Shown here: positions 47,085-56,097 of the stretch, piece after piece
How positions within the stretch are numbered: position 1 is the first letter of the stretch
How the letters are laid out: each line of letters begins with the position of its first letter
Assembly: GCF_003352835.1 (NCBI RefSeq)
Contig: NZ_QLVD01000021.1
Location: forward strand, 1-64,000
Direction of reading: 5' to 3'
DNA from: Ornithinimicrobium murale
Lineage (GTDB): Bacteria; Actinomycetota; Actinomycetes; Actinomycetales; Dermatophilaceae
DNA: 64,000 nt
The notes under the pieces: generated by a model
What the model was told of the DNA's origin: nothing
Databases searched by the model: none
Seen by the model: only the letters and a program-made list of their open reading frames with translations
Position numbers and translations under genes: made by a program

Positions 47085-48062
47085 CTAGGACGTGACGCCG
47101 TCTTCATCGCCCCTCCCGGGTCGGTCACTCTTCGGGGACGTGCCGCGATGCGGCTTCTGCCCCGGATTGCCGGGCTTCTTGGGTTTGCCGCTCCTGGCAG
47201 ACTTGTCGGCCGTGGTGGCCTTGGCCAGAGCCTCGGCCATCGCGGCGCCTTTGGCGGTTTCTTGACGCAGGATCTTGTCTGCCACGTCGTGTTTGCCGTT
47301 GGCGACGTTCCAGGCCCACCAGCGATACATCGTGGCGGTCTCCTTGGCCGGTCCGTCCTGGACGAGCTCACCGTGGTGCAACCAGATCGCGCGGGTGCAG
47401 GTCTGCTCGACTGTCTGCCCGGAGTGCGTGACCAGGAAGACCGTGCCGGCCTGTTCCCGGATCTGGTCCATCCGTTCCTCCGCACGGTTGCGGGAGGTCT
47501 CGTCGCCGGTGGCCAGGGCCTCGTCAATCAGCAGGATCTCGGGCTGGCTGGCAGCAGCGATCGCGAACCGCAGCCGTGAGCCCATGCCAGCGGAGTAGGT
47601 CTTCATCGGGCGGTGGATGGCCGGCCCCAGGTTGGCCTGGGTGATGACCATCGCCATGGCCTCCTCGAGCGCCTCTGGCGAGAAGCCCATCGCGAGCAGC
47701 CCGAGCCGCGCGTTGGCCAGCCCGGACAGCTCCGGCTGCAGCGCTGCGTTGACCCCGAGGAGCACCGGCTGTGAGGTGGCCTTCACCGTGCCCCTGCTGG
47801 GGACGTCGAGCCCGGCGATGAGGCGCAGCAGCGTGCTCTTGCCGGAGCCGTTGATGCCGATGACTCCGATGGACTCGCCGGAGTGGGCGGTGAAGGAGAC
47901 CTTCTTCAGGGCCTGCAACTTGACCGTGGGGCGCCAGCCGAAGCGCGCGAGGGCGCGGGAGGCGGGGCCCAAGTCCTTCAGCGCCTCCAAACTGGGGACC
48001 TTGAAGGAGCGGCTCACCCGGTCGACGGCGACCGTGGGGTGCCCCCTACTGCTGCTGGGCAT
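47085..48062 (-). CDS. Polysaccharide ABC transporter, ATP-binding subunit (Wzt/TagH type)
   Basis: ATPase of an ABC-2-type exporter for lipid-linked or teichoic-type polymers; 325 residues. Walker A is GINGSGKSTLLRLIAG (near residue 68), the signature YSAGMGSRLRFAIA (near 155), Walker B ILLIDEALATGD (near 176) and the switch VTHSGQTV. The family trait of aligning with an RALK-type pre-Walker region (LQALKKVSFTAHSGE) is present. After about residue 255 there is a Lys/Gly/Pro/Arg-rich tail instead of a carbohydrate-binding domain. Last gene of a four-gene operon; its ATG lies 17 nt inside the permease gene. Confidence 0.88.
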   Translation of the reverse strand: MPSSSRGHPTVAVDRVSRSFKVPSLEALKDLGPASRALARFGWRPTVKLQALKKVSFTAHSGESIGVIGINGSGKSTLLRLIAGLDVPSRGTVKATSQPVLLGVNAALQPELSGLANARLGLLAMGFSPEALEEAMAMVITQANLGPAIHRPMKTYSAGMGSRLRFAIAAASQPEILLIDEALATGDETSRNRAEERMDQIREQAGTVFLVTHSGQTVEQTCTRAIWLHHGELVQDGPAKETATMYRWWAWNVANGKHDVADKILRQETAKGAAMAEALAKATTADKSARSGKPKKPGNPGQKPHRGTSPKSDRPGRGDEDGVTS

Positions 48063-48927
48063 AGCTCTCCTCTCCCTGCCAGAAGTAGAGGAAGGCCATC
48101 AGCGGCGTGACGACCGCCCAGGCCGACAGGATCATCCAGCTGCGGGCGCTCGGCAGCGCGTCAAAGAGCAGGATGTCGCGGGACATGTCCAGCACGAGAT
48201 ACATCGGGTTGGACTGCAGCACAGCGATCCAGAACTCGTCCTGGACGAACCGGGTGATCGGGAAGATCACGCCCGAGCCGTAGAACCACATCCGGGTCAG
48301 GAAGCCAAGGAAGAACTTCAGGTCCGGTAGGGCCGATCCCAGGCGGGCGCAGTAGAGCACGACGCCGGTGTTGAACAGGGTCTGCAGGCCGAAGATCAGG
48401 AAGAACACCGACCACTTCCAGGTGACAACCACCGGGTAGTCGCTCGGTGCCAGCACGATCAGGAGGAGGAACATCGTCGTCAGGACCGGGATCATCGAGA
48501 GCAGCTCGCGGGTCAGCACCGCCAGCGGGATCGAGGCTCGCGGGAACGAGAACGACTGCAGCAGGTTGCGGCTGGAGATCATGGCGGTCACCGACGAGTT
48601 CGTGGCCCGAGTGGTGAACGAGAACATGAAGATGCCGATGAGCAGGAAGCCGACGAAGTTGTCCATGCCCCGGTCGATCTGCAGGATCAGGGCGAAGATG
48701 ATGTAGTAGGTGATCCCGTCCAGGATCGGCTTGCCGATCAGCCAGAGGTTGCCCAGGATGTAGTCGCGGTTGCCGGAGAAGGCACGTGCCCGCGAGTCGG
48801 CGTAGATGAAGTGCCGCCGCTGCCAGAGGTCGAGCAGGTAACTGCCGAGCGGCGGTCGGCGGCCGATCGTCCGCAGCCGGGGGGCGGCGGTCGCAACCTG
48901 GGCATCCTGCTGGTTGCGGCTGGTCAC
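48046..48927 (-). CDS. Polysaccharide ABC transporter permease
   Basis: ABC-2-family membrane subunit (Wzm/TagG type), 293 residues with six predicted helices between about residues 60 and 285. Typical features are NLWLIGKPILDGITYYIIF near 58 and FPRASIPLAVLTRELLSMIP near 128 (given in pieces: FPRASIPLA, LTRELLSM). The first 35 residues are polar and cytoplasmic. The GTG start at 48927 follows GGAGGTGAG and overlaps the glycosyltransferase stop by 4 nt. With the ATPase it should move a glycan across the membrane. Confidence 0.87.
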   Translation of the reverse strand: MTSRNQQDAQVATAAPRLRTIGRRPPLGSYLLDLWQRRHFIYADSRARAFSGNRDYILGNLWLIGKPILDGITYYIIFALILQIDRGMDNFVGFLLIGIFMFSFTTRATNSSVTAMISSRNLLQSFSFPRASIPLAVLTRELLSMIPVLTTMFLLLIVLAPSDYPVVVTWKWSVFFLIFGLQTLFNTGVVLYCARLGSALPDLKFFLGFLTRMWFYGSGVIFPITRFVQDEFWIAVLQSNPMYLVLDMSRDILLFDALPSARSWMILSAWAVVTPLMAFLYFWQGEESYAQQQ

Positions 48928-50612
48928 GCTCTGCTCACCTCCTGATAGATCTTCTGGTAGCGGCGCACCAGCTCGGGCCAGGTGTGCCTCGTGGCCTGCT
49001 GGCGCCCTGCCTCGGCCAGGGACCGACGCAGGTGCTCCTCGGCCGCCAGTCGTTGCACGGCTCGTGCCAGCTCCTCGGGAGCACCCGGGTTCACCACGAG
49101 CCCAGTGTGCCCGTCCTGGACGATCTCCGTCAGGGCCGGCAGCGCGCTCACGATAACCGGTCGGGCCGCACCCATGGCCTCCATCACCTTCAACGGCGGC
49201 ACGAGCTGGGTCACCTCGTGTCGCTGCCGGGGGACGGCGACCACGTCCAGGCGCGCCAGCCAGCGTCGTGCCTGCTCCCGGGGGACGCGCCCGGGGAGCA
49301 GCACCACCTCGCTCAGTCCCAACCGCTGCACCTGACGGGCCAGATCCGGCCAGGCCAGGCCGTCTCCGACGATGGCGGCCCGCACGTCCGTGCCGTCGGC
49401 CCGGGCGAGCGCCACGGCCTCGAGCAGCACCGAGAGACCCTCGTAGTGCACGACCGAGGTCACGGCTCCGACCCAGGTTCCCTCTCGGGGGAGCCCGTCG
49501 CGCGCCCGCACGGCGGCGGCGTCGGTCGGCAGGCCCAGGACCTCTTCGCCGATGCCGTTGGGGATGACGGTGATCCGGTCGGCCGCCACGCCGCGCTCGA
49601 TCAGGTCCGCGCGCATCGGGCCCGACAGGGTGACGACGTGATCGGCCGCCGCTGCGACCTCGGCCTCGCGCGCCCGCCACCGGAGGTATCTGCTGCTGAC
49701 ATAGGGGTCGACGTCACCGGCGTTGACCCTCCGGGAAGCCCACGTCCGCTCCAGCTGCCCCCGGACCTCATGGACCCAGGGCAGGTCCAGCGCCGTCGCG
49801 GCGGACTGGGCCGCCAGACCCGTGGGGTAGTGCGTCGTGGAGTGCAGGTGGGTCAACTGCTCCCGGCGGGCCAGGGCGATCAGGTCGACGGCCCACTGGT
49901 CGATGCGCCCGGCCTCACCAGGGTGCATCGGCAACGGCATGCTGCGGTGGTAGGTGATGCCGTCGAGGGTGTCCTCCGGACCCGACTGCCACTTGCCGAT
50001 CGTCGCCGGGTAGCCGGGCCTGGTCAGGGCCGTGACGTGCAGCCCCGCCGCCCGCTGGGCCGTGAGGATGTCGTGGCTGCGCATGGTGTAGCCGGAGCGC
50101 GTCCAGGGCAGGGAGTTGGTCAGCACGTGCAACACCCTGGGACGGCCGTCGGCCGGCCACGTGCGCACGGCCGATGGCGCCGGCCGCGGACCGGGCTCCA
50201 GGGCGGCGATGTCGCCGAGGGCACGACGGCGCTGCCGGGTCGAGCCCTCGGTCGCCGCCGCTTCGGCGGTCGCCAGATCGCCGGTCAGCCACCCCCACCG
50301 GGCAGCGTGCTGGGAGGAGTCGGACGAGGGAGGCAGTCCGGCGTGCAGGGCCAGCGCATCACCGAGTCGGCCGCGATGACCGCTGGCGAGCACCTCGCGG
50401 GCCCTGCCGGGCTGGTCCATCAGCAGGTGACCCCAGGCGGCCACCGTGCCACCGGAGCGCACCGCGACCGCCCCCAGGCGGGTCCGCACGGCGGCGGGCA
50501 GGGTTCGGCCGGCCTGCACCAGGAACCAGGTCGGGTCGTCGAGGGCGAGGGAGCCGGCGGCGGCCAGGACGGCGCAGCCGTGGGTGACCCGCTGACGCAG
50601 GGCCGTGATCAC
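48924..50612 (-). CDS. Glycosyltransferase family 4 protein
   Basis: A 562-residue GT-B enzyme. The first 150 residues or so are an Ala/Arg-rich helical region without recognised homology. The GT4 fold starts with PRVLHVLTNSLPWTRSGYTMRSH (described in pieces: RVLHVLTNSLPW, SGYTMRSH) and ends with the sugar-nucleotide domain: VIPNGIGEEVLG, GAVTSVVHYEGL, VGDGLAWPDL and PPLKVMEAMGAARPVI (E-x7-E-like region). Donor and acceptor are unknown. The GTG at 50612 overlaps the stop of the upstream glycosyltransferase (GTGA); a longer upstream frame exists but lies within that gene. Confidence 0.82.
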   Translation of the reverse strand: MITALRQRVTHGCAVLAAAGSLALDDPTWFLVQAGRTLPAAVRTRLGAVAVRSGGTVAAWGHLLMDQPGRAREVLASGHRGRLGDALALHAGLPPSSDSSQHAARWGWLTGDLATAEAAATEGSTRQRRRALGDIAALEPGPRPAPSAVRTWPADGRPRVLHVLTNSLPWTRSGYTMRSHDILTAQRAAGLHVTALTRPGYPATIGKWQSGPEDTLDGITYHRSMPLPMHPGEAGRIDQWAVDLIALARREQLTHLHSTTHYPTGLAAQSAATALDLPWVHEVRGQLERTWASRRVNAGDVDPYVSSRYLRWRAREAEVAAAADHVVTLSGPMRADLIERGVAADRITVIPNGIGEEVLGLPTDAAAVRARDGLPREGTWVGAVTSVVHYEGLSVLLEAVALARADGTDVRAAIVGDGLAWPDLARQVQRLGLSEVVLLPGRVPREQARRWLARLDVVAVPRQRHEVTQLVPPLKVMEAMGAARPVIVSALPALTEIVQDGHTGLVVNPGAPEELARAVQRLAAEEHLRRSLAEAGRQQATRHTWPELVRRYQKIYQEVSRA

Positions 50613-51850
50613 CGCGCTGCCGCCGCGAGGGACTGCAGGATCTCCAGGTAGTTGCTCGCGACCCGGGTCTCCTCGGCATACTCCTCCACCCAGGCGCGCA
50701 TCTGGGGTTGGTCCGGCGCTGCAGGCAACTGGCCCGCCAGGGCAATCCACTCGGCGGCGAGTGCCTCGGCGTCGCCGGGTGGGGTGGCGAACCCCGCCCC
50801 GGTCGTGGTGACGATCCGGGCAGCCTCACCGTCGACGGAGGCCGAGACGTGGATCCCGAGCTGGAGGGCCTCATAGAGCTTGGACGGGACGGTCATCCGC
50901 AGCGCGGGCCACTCGCGCAGCATGATCAGGAAGGTGTCGGCCCACCGGTAGTGCAGGTGGATCTGGTCACGCGACTGCGCGCCGCGAACCGTCACGGGCA
51001 CGCCCAACGCCTCGGCCGTCTGCTGCACGCGGTTCTTGCCGGCGCCGGTGCCGATCACGCGCATCGCCACGTCGATCCCGGCGTCCTGCACGATGCGCAG
51101 CGCCCGGACGGCCGTCTCCAGTCCCTGGGCGCGACCCACCGTGCCGACATAGACGATCCGGAGCTGCCCGTCCGGCTGACGTGGCTGGTGGTCGGTGTAG
51201 TTGGGAAGCGGGTGGGCGGTGTTGCGGACCACATCGACGTTGGCCACACCTCGGCCCTGCAGCACCTCGGCGAAGGTCGAGGTGGTGGTCACGACGTAGT
51301 CGGCCGAGCGCTGCATCACGGTGATGAACCGGGCGGCGACGTGGGCGACCACGTGCTTGACGTGCTGGTGCCGGCGGCCCTCGCCTCCCTCCCAGCGGTC
51401 GACCACGGCGAGCAGGTCCGGCCAGGCGTCCCGCACCTCCAGGAGCAACGGCCGGCGCAGCGCGCGGGCCAGCACCCAGCCGGCCATCAGGGTGGGGAGC
51501 GCCGGGGCGGTGGCGACGATCACGTCCGGCGCCAGGTCACGGCGCCGCAGGACGGTGATGACGGAGGAGGCCGCCGAGGTCAGCTGGTCCCAGAGGATCG
51601 AACCGATCCGACCCGAGGTGGGGCGGAAGCGCACGCGGTGCACGGTCTCGCCGTGGCGCCCCTCCTCGGTGCTGCCGGCTCCGTCACCCTCGTAGGTGTC
51701 GAGCAGCCGACCGGTCGGGTAGTGGGGCGGCGGTGCGATCACGTCAACCTGATGGCCCGCCCGGATGAACTCCCGCACCAGGCTGGACCACCGCAGCTGC
51801 GGCGGCCCGGTCTCCGGGTCGTAGTAGTGGGTCAGGAGGAGGATCCGCAA
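50609..51850 (-). CDS. Glycosyltransferase family 4 protein (WbuB/WcaI-like)
   Basis: First gene of the polysaccharide operon. The GT-B protein opens with RILLLTHYYDPETGPPQLR, and has PPPHYPTG near residue 40, the donor-site region VYVGTVGRAQGLETAVRAL and PSKLYEALQLGI. I place the start at a TTG (51850): it gives the family-typical MRILLLT N-terminus and has GGAAGG 9 nt upstream. A TAGAGT -10-like element at 51903-51908 would lie upstream. ATG 51919 is the alternative and adds 23 residues without conserved sequence. Product length is 413 residues. Confidence 0.8.
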   Translation of the reverse strand: MRILLLTHYYDPETGPPQLRWSSLVREFIRAGHQVDVIAPPPHYPTGRLLDTYEGDGAGSTEEGRHGETVHRVRFRPTSGRIGSILWDQLTSAASSVITVLRRRDLAPDVIVATAPALPTLMAGWVLARALRRPLLLEVRDAWPDLLAVVDRWEGGEGRRHQHVKHVVAHVAARFITVMQRSADYVVTTTSTFAEVLQGRGVANVDVVRNTAHPLPNYTDHQPRQPDGQLRIVYVGTVGRAQGLETAVRALRIVQDAGIDVAMRVIGTGAGKNRVQQTAEALGVPVTVRGAQSRDQIHLHYRWADTFLIMLREWPALRMTVPSKLYEALQLGIHVSASVDGEAARIVTTTGAGFATPPGDAEALAAEWIALAGQLPAAPDQPQMRAWVEEYAEETRVASNYLEILQSLAAAAR

Positions 51851-52052
51851 TCCCTCGAACCTTCCCGATAGGCTGCTGCGGTCGATGCTGCTGGGCGGGG
51901 TCACTCTAGCCCTCACCATGAGGCAACCTGTGCAGGGCGTGCCAGGTGATGCTGACTCTTGACTCGCAGCGGGGCTGCTGTCGAGCACGTGATGGGCCAG
52001 CGTGAGCCCGCCGTGAGCCGTTGTGCTCCCGCCGCCGCGGCGCCCCGCGCGT

Positions 52053-52058
52053 TAGGCT
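52053..52058 (+). promoter_or_regulatory. Leaderless -10 element of the second nuo cluster
   Basis: TAGGCT is followed by 7 nt and the ATG of nuoA2 (52066), with no Shine-Dalgarno. No Rex operator or iron box is visible in the 215 bp upstream, so control differs from that of cluster 1. Confidence 0.5.
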
Positions 52059-52065
52059 CCACCTG

Positions 52066-52422
52066 ATGACCGACTACCTCGTGGTGCTTGCTGTGACCGT
52101 GACCGGGATCCTCCTGGTCGTGGCCGCTGCCGGTGCCCGCAGGATGCTGGCCCCGCACGACCCTCAGCCGCGCAAGCTGACCACCTACGAGTCGGGTGTG
52201 GACCCGGTGGGGTCGGGGTGGAGCCAGGGCGCGGTCCGCTACTTCATCTACGCCCTCCTCTATGTCGTCTTCGCCGTGGACGTGGTCTACCTGTTCCCGT
52301 GGGCCTTGGTGCTGCGCACCGAGATCGGTGCCGCGTCGCTGGTCGAGATGGGCATCTTCCTCGGCGTGATCCTGATCGGTCTCGGTCACGTCTGGCGGCG
52401 CGGCCTGCTGAGGTGGGTCTGA
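52066..52422 (+). CDS. nuoA: NADH-quinone oxidoreductase subunit A, cluster 2
   Basis: NuoA homologue of 118 residues with three helices. It has [17 protein letters not shown] in place of the YECG segment of cluster 1: the loop Cys is Ser here. It then has [23 protein letters not shown], given in pieces ([22 protein letters not shown]), retaining the conserved acidic position. The start is the leaderless-type ATG 52066; an upstream in-frame extension lies in the promoter. TGATG overlap with the next gene. The loop change in the quinone-cavity region adds to other oddities of this cluster. Confidence 0.9.
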   Translation: MTDYLVVLAVTVTGILLVVAAAGARRMLAPHDPQPRKLTTYESGVDPVGSGWSQGAVRYFIYALLYVVFAVDVVYLFPWALVLRTEIGAASLVEMGIFLGVILIGLGHVWRRGLLRWV

Positions 52423-53144
52423 TGACGGTCGACCTGCCCACCCCGCGTGTCGGTCGCGCGGCTGAAGCCGCGCCCGACGCCGTCCGGGTCGTCCTCAACT
52501 GGGGCCGCCGTTACAGCCTGTGGGTGTTCAACTTCGGCCTGGCCTGCTGCGCCATCGAGTTCATCTCCGCCTCGATGGCCCGGCACGACTTCATCCGGCT
52601 CGGCGTCATCCCGTTCGCCCCCGGCCCCCGACAGTCCGACCTGATGGTGGTCTCCGGCACCGTCACCGACAAGATGGTCCCCGCCGTCCGGCGCCTCTAC
52701 GACCAGATGCCCGAGCCCAAGTACGTCATCTCCTACGGCGCCTGCTCCAACTCCGGCGGCCCCTACTGGGACTCCTACTCGGTCACCAAGGGCGTGGACC
52801 AGGTCATCCCCGTCGATGTCTACGTGCCCGGGTGCCCGCCCCGTCCCGAGGCCCTGCTGCACGGCATCCTGACCCTGCAGGAGCAGATCGGTGCCGAGAC
52901 CCCGGGCCGGGCGAGGGCCGGGTCGCGACCCAGGCCGTATGCCGAGGCGCCGGCCTCCGCCGGCGAGGTCACCCGCGGCCTGCTGTCGCCCCCCGACACC
53001 CCCACCACCTCGACCGAGCGCACGGTGGCGCGAGATTTCACCCCACCGAGCGCGCCGACTGGCGACGAAACCACCCCACCGAGCGCGCCGACGGGCGACG
53101 AAACCACCCCACCGGACGCGCCGGAGGACGGTGAGAAGTCATGA
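52422..53144 (+). CDS. nuoB: NADH-quinone oxidoreductase subunit B, cluster 2
   Basis: NuoB homologue, 240 residues, with all four cluster-N2 ligands: [11 protein letters not shown] (near residue 45), [16 protein letters not shown] (near 108) and PGCPPRP (near 138). The core resembles cluster 1 NuoB, but the C-terminal 75 residues are new: Pro/Thr/Asp-rich with two near-identical 11-residue units. It can hold an N2 cluster and so reduce quinone, if a NuoD partner is found. The start is the ATG in TGATG; ATGA overlap with nuoC2. Confidence 0.92.
   Translation: MTVDLPTPRVGRAAEAAPDAVRVVLNWGRRYSLWVFNFGLACCAIEFISASMARHDFIRLGVIPFAPGPRQSDLMVVSGTVTDKMVPAVRRLYDQMPEPKYVISYGACSNSGGPYWDSYSVTKGVDQVIPVDVYVPGCPPRPEALLHGILTLQEQIGAETPGRARAGSRPRPYAEAPASAGEVTRGLLSPPDTPTTSTERTVARDFTPPSAPTGDETTPPSAPTGDETTPPDAPEDGEKS
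53040..53105 (+). repeat. 33-bp tandem repeat in nuoB2
   Basis: Two 33-bp copies (53040-53072 and 53073-53105) differ by one base, and half of a third follows. They encode [11 protein letters not shown] units in the disordered C-terminal tail of NuoB2. Confidence 0.9.
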
Positions 53145-53671
53145 TCACCCGCGAGGTGCAGACGGCGGAGTGGGCCGAGCAGGTGCGGGCCGCCCGCGAG
53201 GACGGCTTCGACCTCTTCGACTGGCTGTCGGCCGTTGACCAGACGGACGCCGAGGACGACGCCGGGCTCGACGTGCTGTGCCACCTGATCCGCACCGACC
53301 CGTGGGAGCGGGTGCTGCTGCGCACCCGCCTGCCGGACGGCGCAGCGCTGGACAGCATCACCCAGGTCTTCCGCGGTGCCGCGTGGCACGAGCGGGAGAC
53401 CCACGAGATGTTCGGAATCGACTTCACCGGGTTCGAGGACGGCTCCGGACATGCGATGCGCCCGCTGCTGCTGCCCGACGGGTTCGAGGGCACGCCGCTG
53501 CGCAAGTCCTTCCAGCTGACCGCTCGGGCCTCGAAGGCCTGGCCCGGGGCCAAGGAGCCGGGTGAGGGTGGCGGTGACAGCCCAGGTCCGGACGACAGGA
53601 AGCCGCGCAAGCGGGCTCGCCGCCGCCTGTTGCCGCCCGGCGTCCCCGACGAGTCCTGGGGGCCGCGCTGA
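53141..53671 (+). CDS. nuoC: NADH-quinone oxidoreductase subunit C, cluster 2
   Basis: NuoC homologue of 176 residues. The signature [14 protein letters not shown] is present (near residue 85), followed by [16 protein letters not shown]. It is shorter than NuoC1 because the N-terminal extension is missing, and it ends in a Lys/Arg-rich tail. It is too short to contain a fused NuoD, and none of the NuoD motifs (GPQHPSTHG and others) appear. The next gene is nuoH, so the nuoD-E-F-G block is absent. TGATG overlap with nuoH2. Confidence 0.9.
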   Translation: MITREVQTAEWAEQVRAAREDGFDLFDWLSAVDQTDAEDDAGLDVLCHLIRTDPWERVLLRTRLPDGAALDSITQVFRGAAWHERETHEMFGIDFTGFEDGSGHAMRPLLLPDGFEGTPLRKSFQLTARASKAWPGAKEPGEGGGDSPGPDDRKPRKRARRRLLPPGVPDESWGPR

Positions 53672-54633
53672 TGGACCTGCCCCTGGCTGTCGAGATCATC
53701 CTCAAGGCCGTCGTCGTCCTGGCGGCCTTCCTCACCCTGCCGCTGGCGATCGGCCAGACCGAGCACAAGGTGATGGCACACATGCAGGGCCGACTGGGGC
53801 CGATGGAGGCCGGGCCGCACGGGATCGCGCAGCTTGTTGCCGACGGCATCAAGTTCGTCCAGAAGGAAGACGTCACCCCGGCCTCGGCCGACCGGTGGGT
53901 CTTCAAGCTGGCGCCGGCGGTCGCGCTGATCCCCTACCTCGTGGCGCTGGCGGCCATCCCCTGGTCGGCGGCCTGGGTCGCGGCGGACGTCCCGGCCAGT
54001 CTGCTGCTGGTGCTGGCGGTGACCTCGGTCGGTGTCTTCGGCACGCTGATGGCCGGGTGGGGCAGCGGCAACAAGTACTCCCTGGTCGGTGGCATGCGGG
54101 CCGGCGCGCAGCTGGTGAGCTATGAGCTGCCGATGGTGCTGGCCGCGGCCTCGGTCGCCATGGCGGCCGGCAGCCTGTCGCTGACCGGCATCGCGCAGGC
54201 CTGGTCCTGGTGGTGGCTGATCTGGCAGCTGCCGGGGGCTCTGGTCTTCCTGGTGGCCGCCGTCGCCGAGCTGCAGCGGGTGCCCTTCGACTCGCCGCTC
54301 GCGGACTCCGAGGTGGTCTTCGGTCCCTACACCGAGTACACCGGCCTGCGGTTCGCCTTCTTCCTGCTCGCCGAGTACGCCGGCATCGTGGTCATGTCCC
54401 TGCTGTTCACCGTGCTCTTCCTCGGTGGCTGGTCCGGCCCCTGGTCCGACACGCTCGGGCCGCTGTGGACCCTACTCAAGGCGGCTCTGGTCGCCATACT
54501 CATCCTGTGGTTGCGGATCGCCTGGCCCCGAGTGCGGGAGGACCAGCTACAGCGTCTGGCGTGGCTGGTGCTCCTCCCGCTGGCGCTGGTGCAGCTGGCC
54601 CTGACGGGCGTCGGGGTGGTGGTCTGGGGATGA
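53671..54633 (+). CDS. nuoH: NADH-quinone oxidoreductase subunit H, cluster 2
   Basis: NuoH homologue of 320 residues with eight or more helices and no C-terminal tail. The early loop is [20 protein letters not shown], against [16 protein letters not shown] in cluster 1. The quinone-side loop reads [18 protein letters not shown] and [10 protein letters not shown]: the usual ETNR is ELQR, and two acidic positions of the PEAE-like stretch are Leu and Asp. The channel is therefore altered but still acidic in part. ATGA overlap with nuoI2. Confidence 0.9.
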   Translation: MDLPLAVEIILKAVVVLAAFLTLPLAIGQTEHKVMAHMQGRLGPMEAGPHGIAQLVADGIKFVQKEDVTPASADRWVFKLAPAVALIPYLVALAAIPWSAAWVAADVPASLLLVLAVTSVGVFGTLMAGWGSGNKYSLVGGMRAGAQLVSYELPMVLAAASVAMAAGSLSLTGIAQAWSWWWLIWQLPGALVFLVAAVAELQRVPFDSPLADSEVVFGPYTEYTGLRFAFFLLAEYAGIVVMSLLFTVLFLGGWSGPWSDTLGPLWTLLKAALVAILILWLRIAWPRVREDQLQRLAWLVLLPLALVQLALTGVGVVVWG

Positions 54634-55247
54634 ACGAGGACAAGCCCGGGGCGCTGCAGGCGCTGCGTGGGCTCGGCAAGGGGCTGGCCACCACCGCGAA
54701 GACCCTGGCCCGACCGGCCCACACTCGGCAGTATCCCCACGTCGAGCCCGACCTGCCCGAGCGCTCGCACGGTGTCATCGCGCTGCTCGAGGAGAACTGC
54801 ACCTCCTGCATGCTCTGTGCCAGGGAGTGCCCCGACTGGTGCATCTACATCGACTCTCACAAGGAGACCCTCGAGCCGACCACCGAGGGCGGCCGGGCAC
54901 GGCAGCACAACGTGCTGGATCGTTTCGACATCGACTTCTCGTTGTGTATGTACTGCGGCATCTGCATCGAGGTGTGCCCGTTCGACGCGCTGTTCTGGGC
55001 GCCGGACTTCGCCTACGCCGAGGGCGACATCCGCAACCTGCTGCACGAGAAGCCCAAGCTCGGCACCTGGATGGAGCGGGTGCCCGACGCGACACTCCCA
55101 GAGGGCTATGCGCGGCCCGGAGCGGAGACGCCCGCCCAAGACGCTGACGGGCCCGTCGGGGTGACGGAGCCGTCCGTAGGAGAGGCGGGCTCGTCCGCGG
55201 AGGGCACAGACGCAGGGGACACCTCGTCGCGGGAGGTCGAGGAGTGA
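54630..55247 (+). CDS. nuoI: NADH-quinone oxidoreductase subunit I, cluster 2
   Basis: Ferredoxin-like subunit with two intact [4Fe-4S] motifs, [12 protein letters not shown] (near residue 55) and [12 protein letters not shown] (near 107). The 205 residues end in an acidic Ser/Gly/Glu tail. In the absence of NuoE, F and G this subunit is the natural electron entry point, as in cyanobacterial and archaeal complex-I-like enzymes that take electrons from ferredoxin. Start at the ATG overlapping nuoH2; GTGA overlap with nuoJ2. Confidence 0.92.
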   Translation: MNEDKPGALQALRGLGKGLATTAKTLARPAHTRQYPHVEPDLPERSHGVIALLEENCTSCMLCARECPDWCIYIDSHKETLEPTTEGGRARQHNVLDRFDIDFSLCMYCGICIEVCPFDALFWAPDFAYAEGDIRNLLHEKPKLGTWMERVPDATLPEGYARPGAETPAQDADGPVGVTEPSVGEAGSSAEGTDAGDTSSREVEE

Positions 55248-55750
55248 CCAGTCGCGACGTCCTGTTCGCGGCAGTGGGGTTGATCACCGCTGCCGCGGCC
55301 GTGTTGGCGGTCACGAACCGTCGGGTGCTGCACGCAGGCCTGTGGCTCGTGGTCTCGCTGGGAGGCCTGGCTGGCTGTTATCTGGTCCTGGGCGCTGAGC
55401 TCGTCGCCCTCGTGCAGCTACTCGTCTACGTCGGCGCCGTGGTCGTGCTGGTCCTGTTCGCCCTGATGCTGACCCGGTCAGGTGGGGGAGAGGTCGACAC
55501 CTCGCCGGCGCACCGCTGGCTCGCTGCGGGGGTTGGTGCCGGGATGACCGTGTTGCTCGGAGGTGCCCTGGTCGCGGCCTACGGCTGGGACACCCGCGAG
55601 GTGGCCGGACCCGGCAACGAGCACATCGGCGAGGAGATCTTCGGCACCTGGGTCTGGCCCTTCGAGCTGCTCTCGCTGCTGCTCCTGGCCGCCCTGGTGA
55701 CGGCCGTCGCCGTCGCCACGACCGGGCACAGCAGGGACCGGGCCGCATGA
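55244..55750 (+). CDS. nuoJ: NADH-quinone oxidoreductase subunit J, cluster 2
   Basis: Five-helix membrane subunit, 168 residues. [24 protein letters not shown] is the conserved third helix (pieces: [21 protein letters not shown]). It lacks the long tail of NuoJ1. The GTG start overlaps nuoI2 by 4 nt, and it ends in ATGA with nuoK2. Confidence 0.88.
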   Translation: MTSRDVLFAAVGLITAAAAVLAVTNRRVLHAGLWLVVSLGGLAGCYLVLGAELVALVQLLVYVGAVVVLVLFALMLTRSGGGEVDTSPAHRWLAAGVGAGMTVLLGGALVAAYGWDTREVAGPGNEHIGEEIFGTWVWPFELLSLLLLAALVTAVAVATTGHSRDRAA

Positions 55751-56097
55751 GCCCGGCGCTGCCCCTGCTGCTGGCGGCCTTCCTCGCGGGAATCGGGACC
55801 TACGGCGTCCTGGCTCGCCGGCACGCTGTCCTCATGCTCATCGGCATCGAGCTGCTCCTCGCAGCGGCCGGCCTGATCCTGGTCACCGTCGGGCAGTTCA
55901 GCCCCGATCCCCATGCCTCCGGAGCGGTCCTGACCCTCTTCGTGATCACCATCGCCGCTGCCGAGATCGTGGTCGCTCTCGCGGTGATCATGGCGATGTT
56001 CCGGACCCGCGGCGAGGTCGACCTCACCGGTGAGGCGCAGCCGGCCGCCCCGGAGGAGCAGCCCGCCAACAGCGGGGCGGGGACGGTGACGCGGTGA
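55747..56097 (+). CDS. nuoK: NADH-quinone oxidoreductase subunit K, cluster 2
   Basis: Three-helix subunit of 116 residues. Both membrane glutamates are kept: LIGIELLLAAAGLI (near residue 36) and TIAAAEIVVALAV (near 76). The 15-residue C-terminal tail is Pro/Ala-rich. Proton transfer through the K subunit therefore looks possible. Overlaps: ATGA with nuoJ2 and GTGA with nuoL2. Confidence 0.9.
   Translation: MSPALPLLLAAFLAGIGTYGVLARRHAVLMLIGIELLLAAAGLILVTVGQFSPDPHASGAVLTLFVITIAAAEIVVALAVIMAMFRTRGEVDLTGEAQPAAPEEQPANSGAGTVTR

Noticed and set aside
53141-53671. NuoCD fusion hiding the missing nuoD in cluster 2
   Set aside because: The protein has 176 residues and contains only NuoC motifs.
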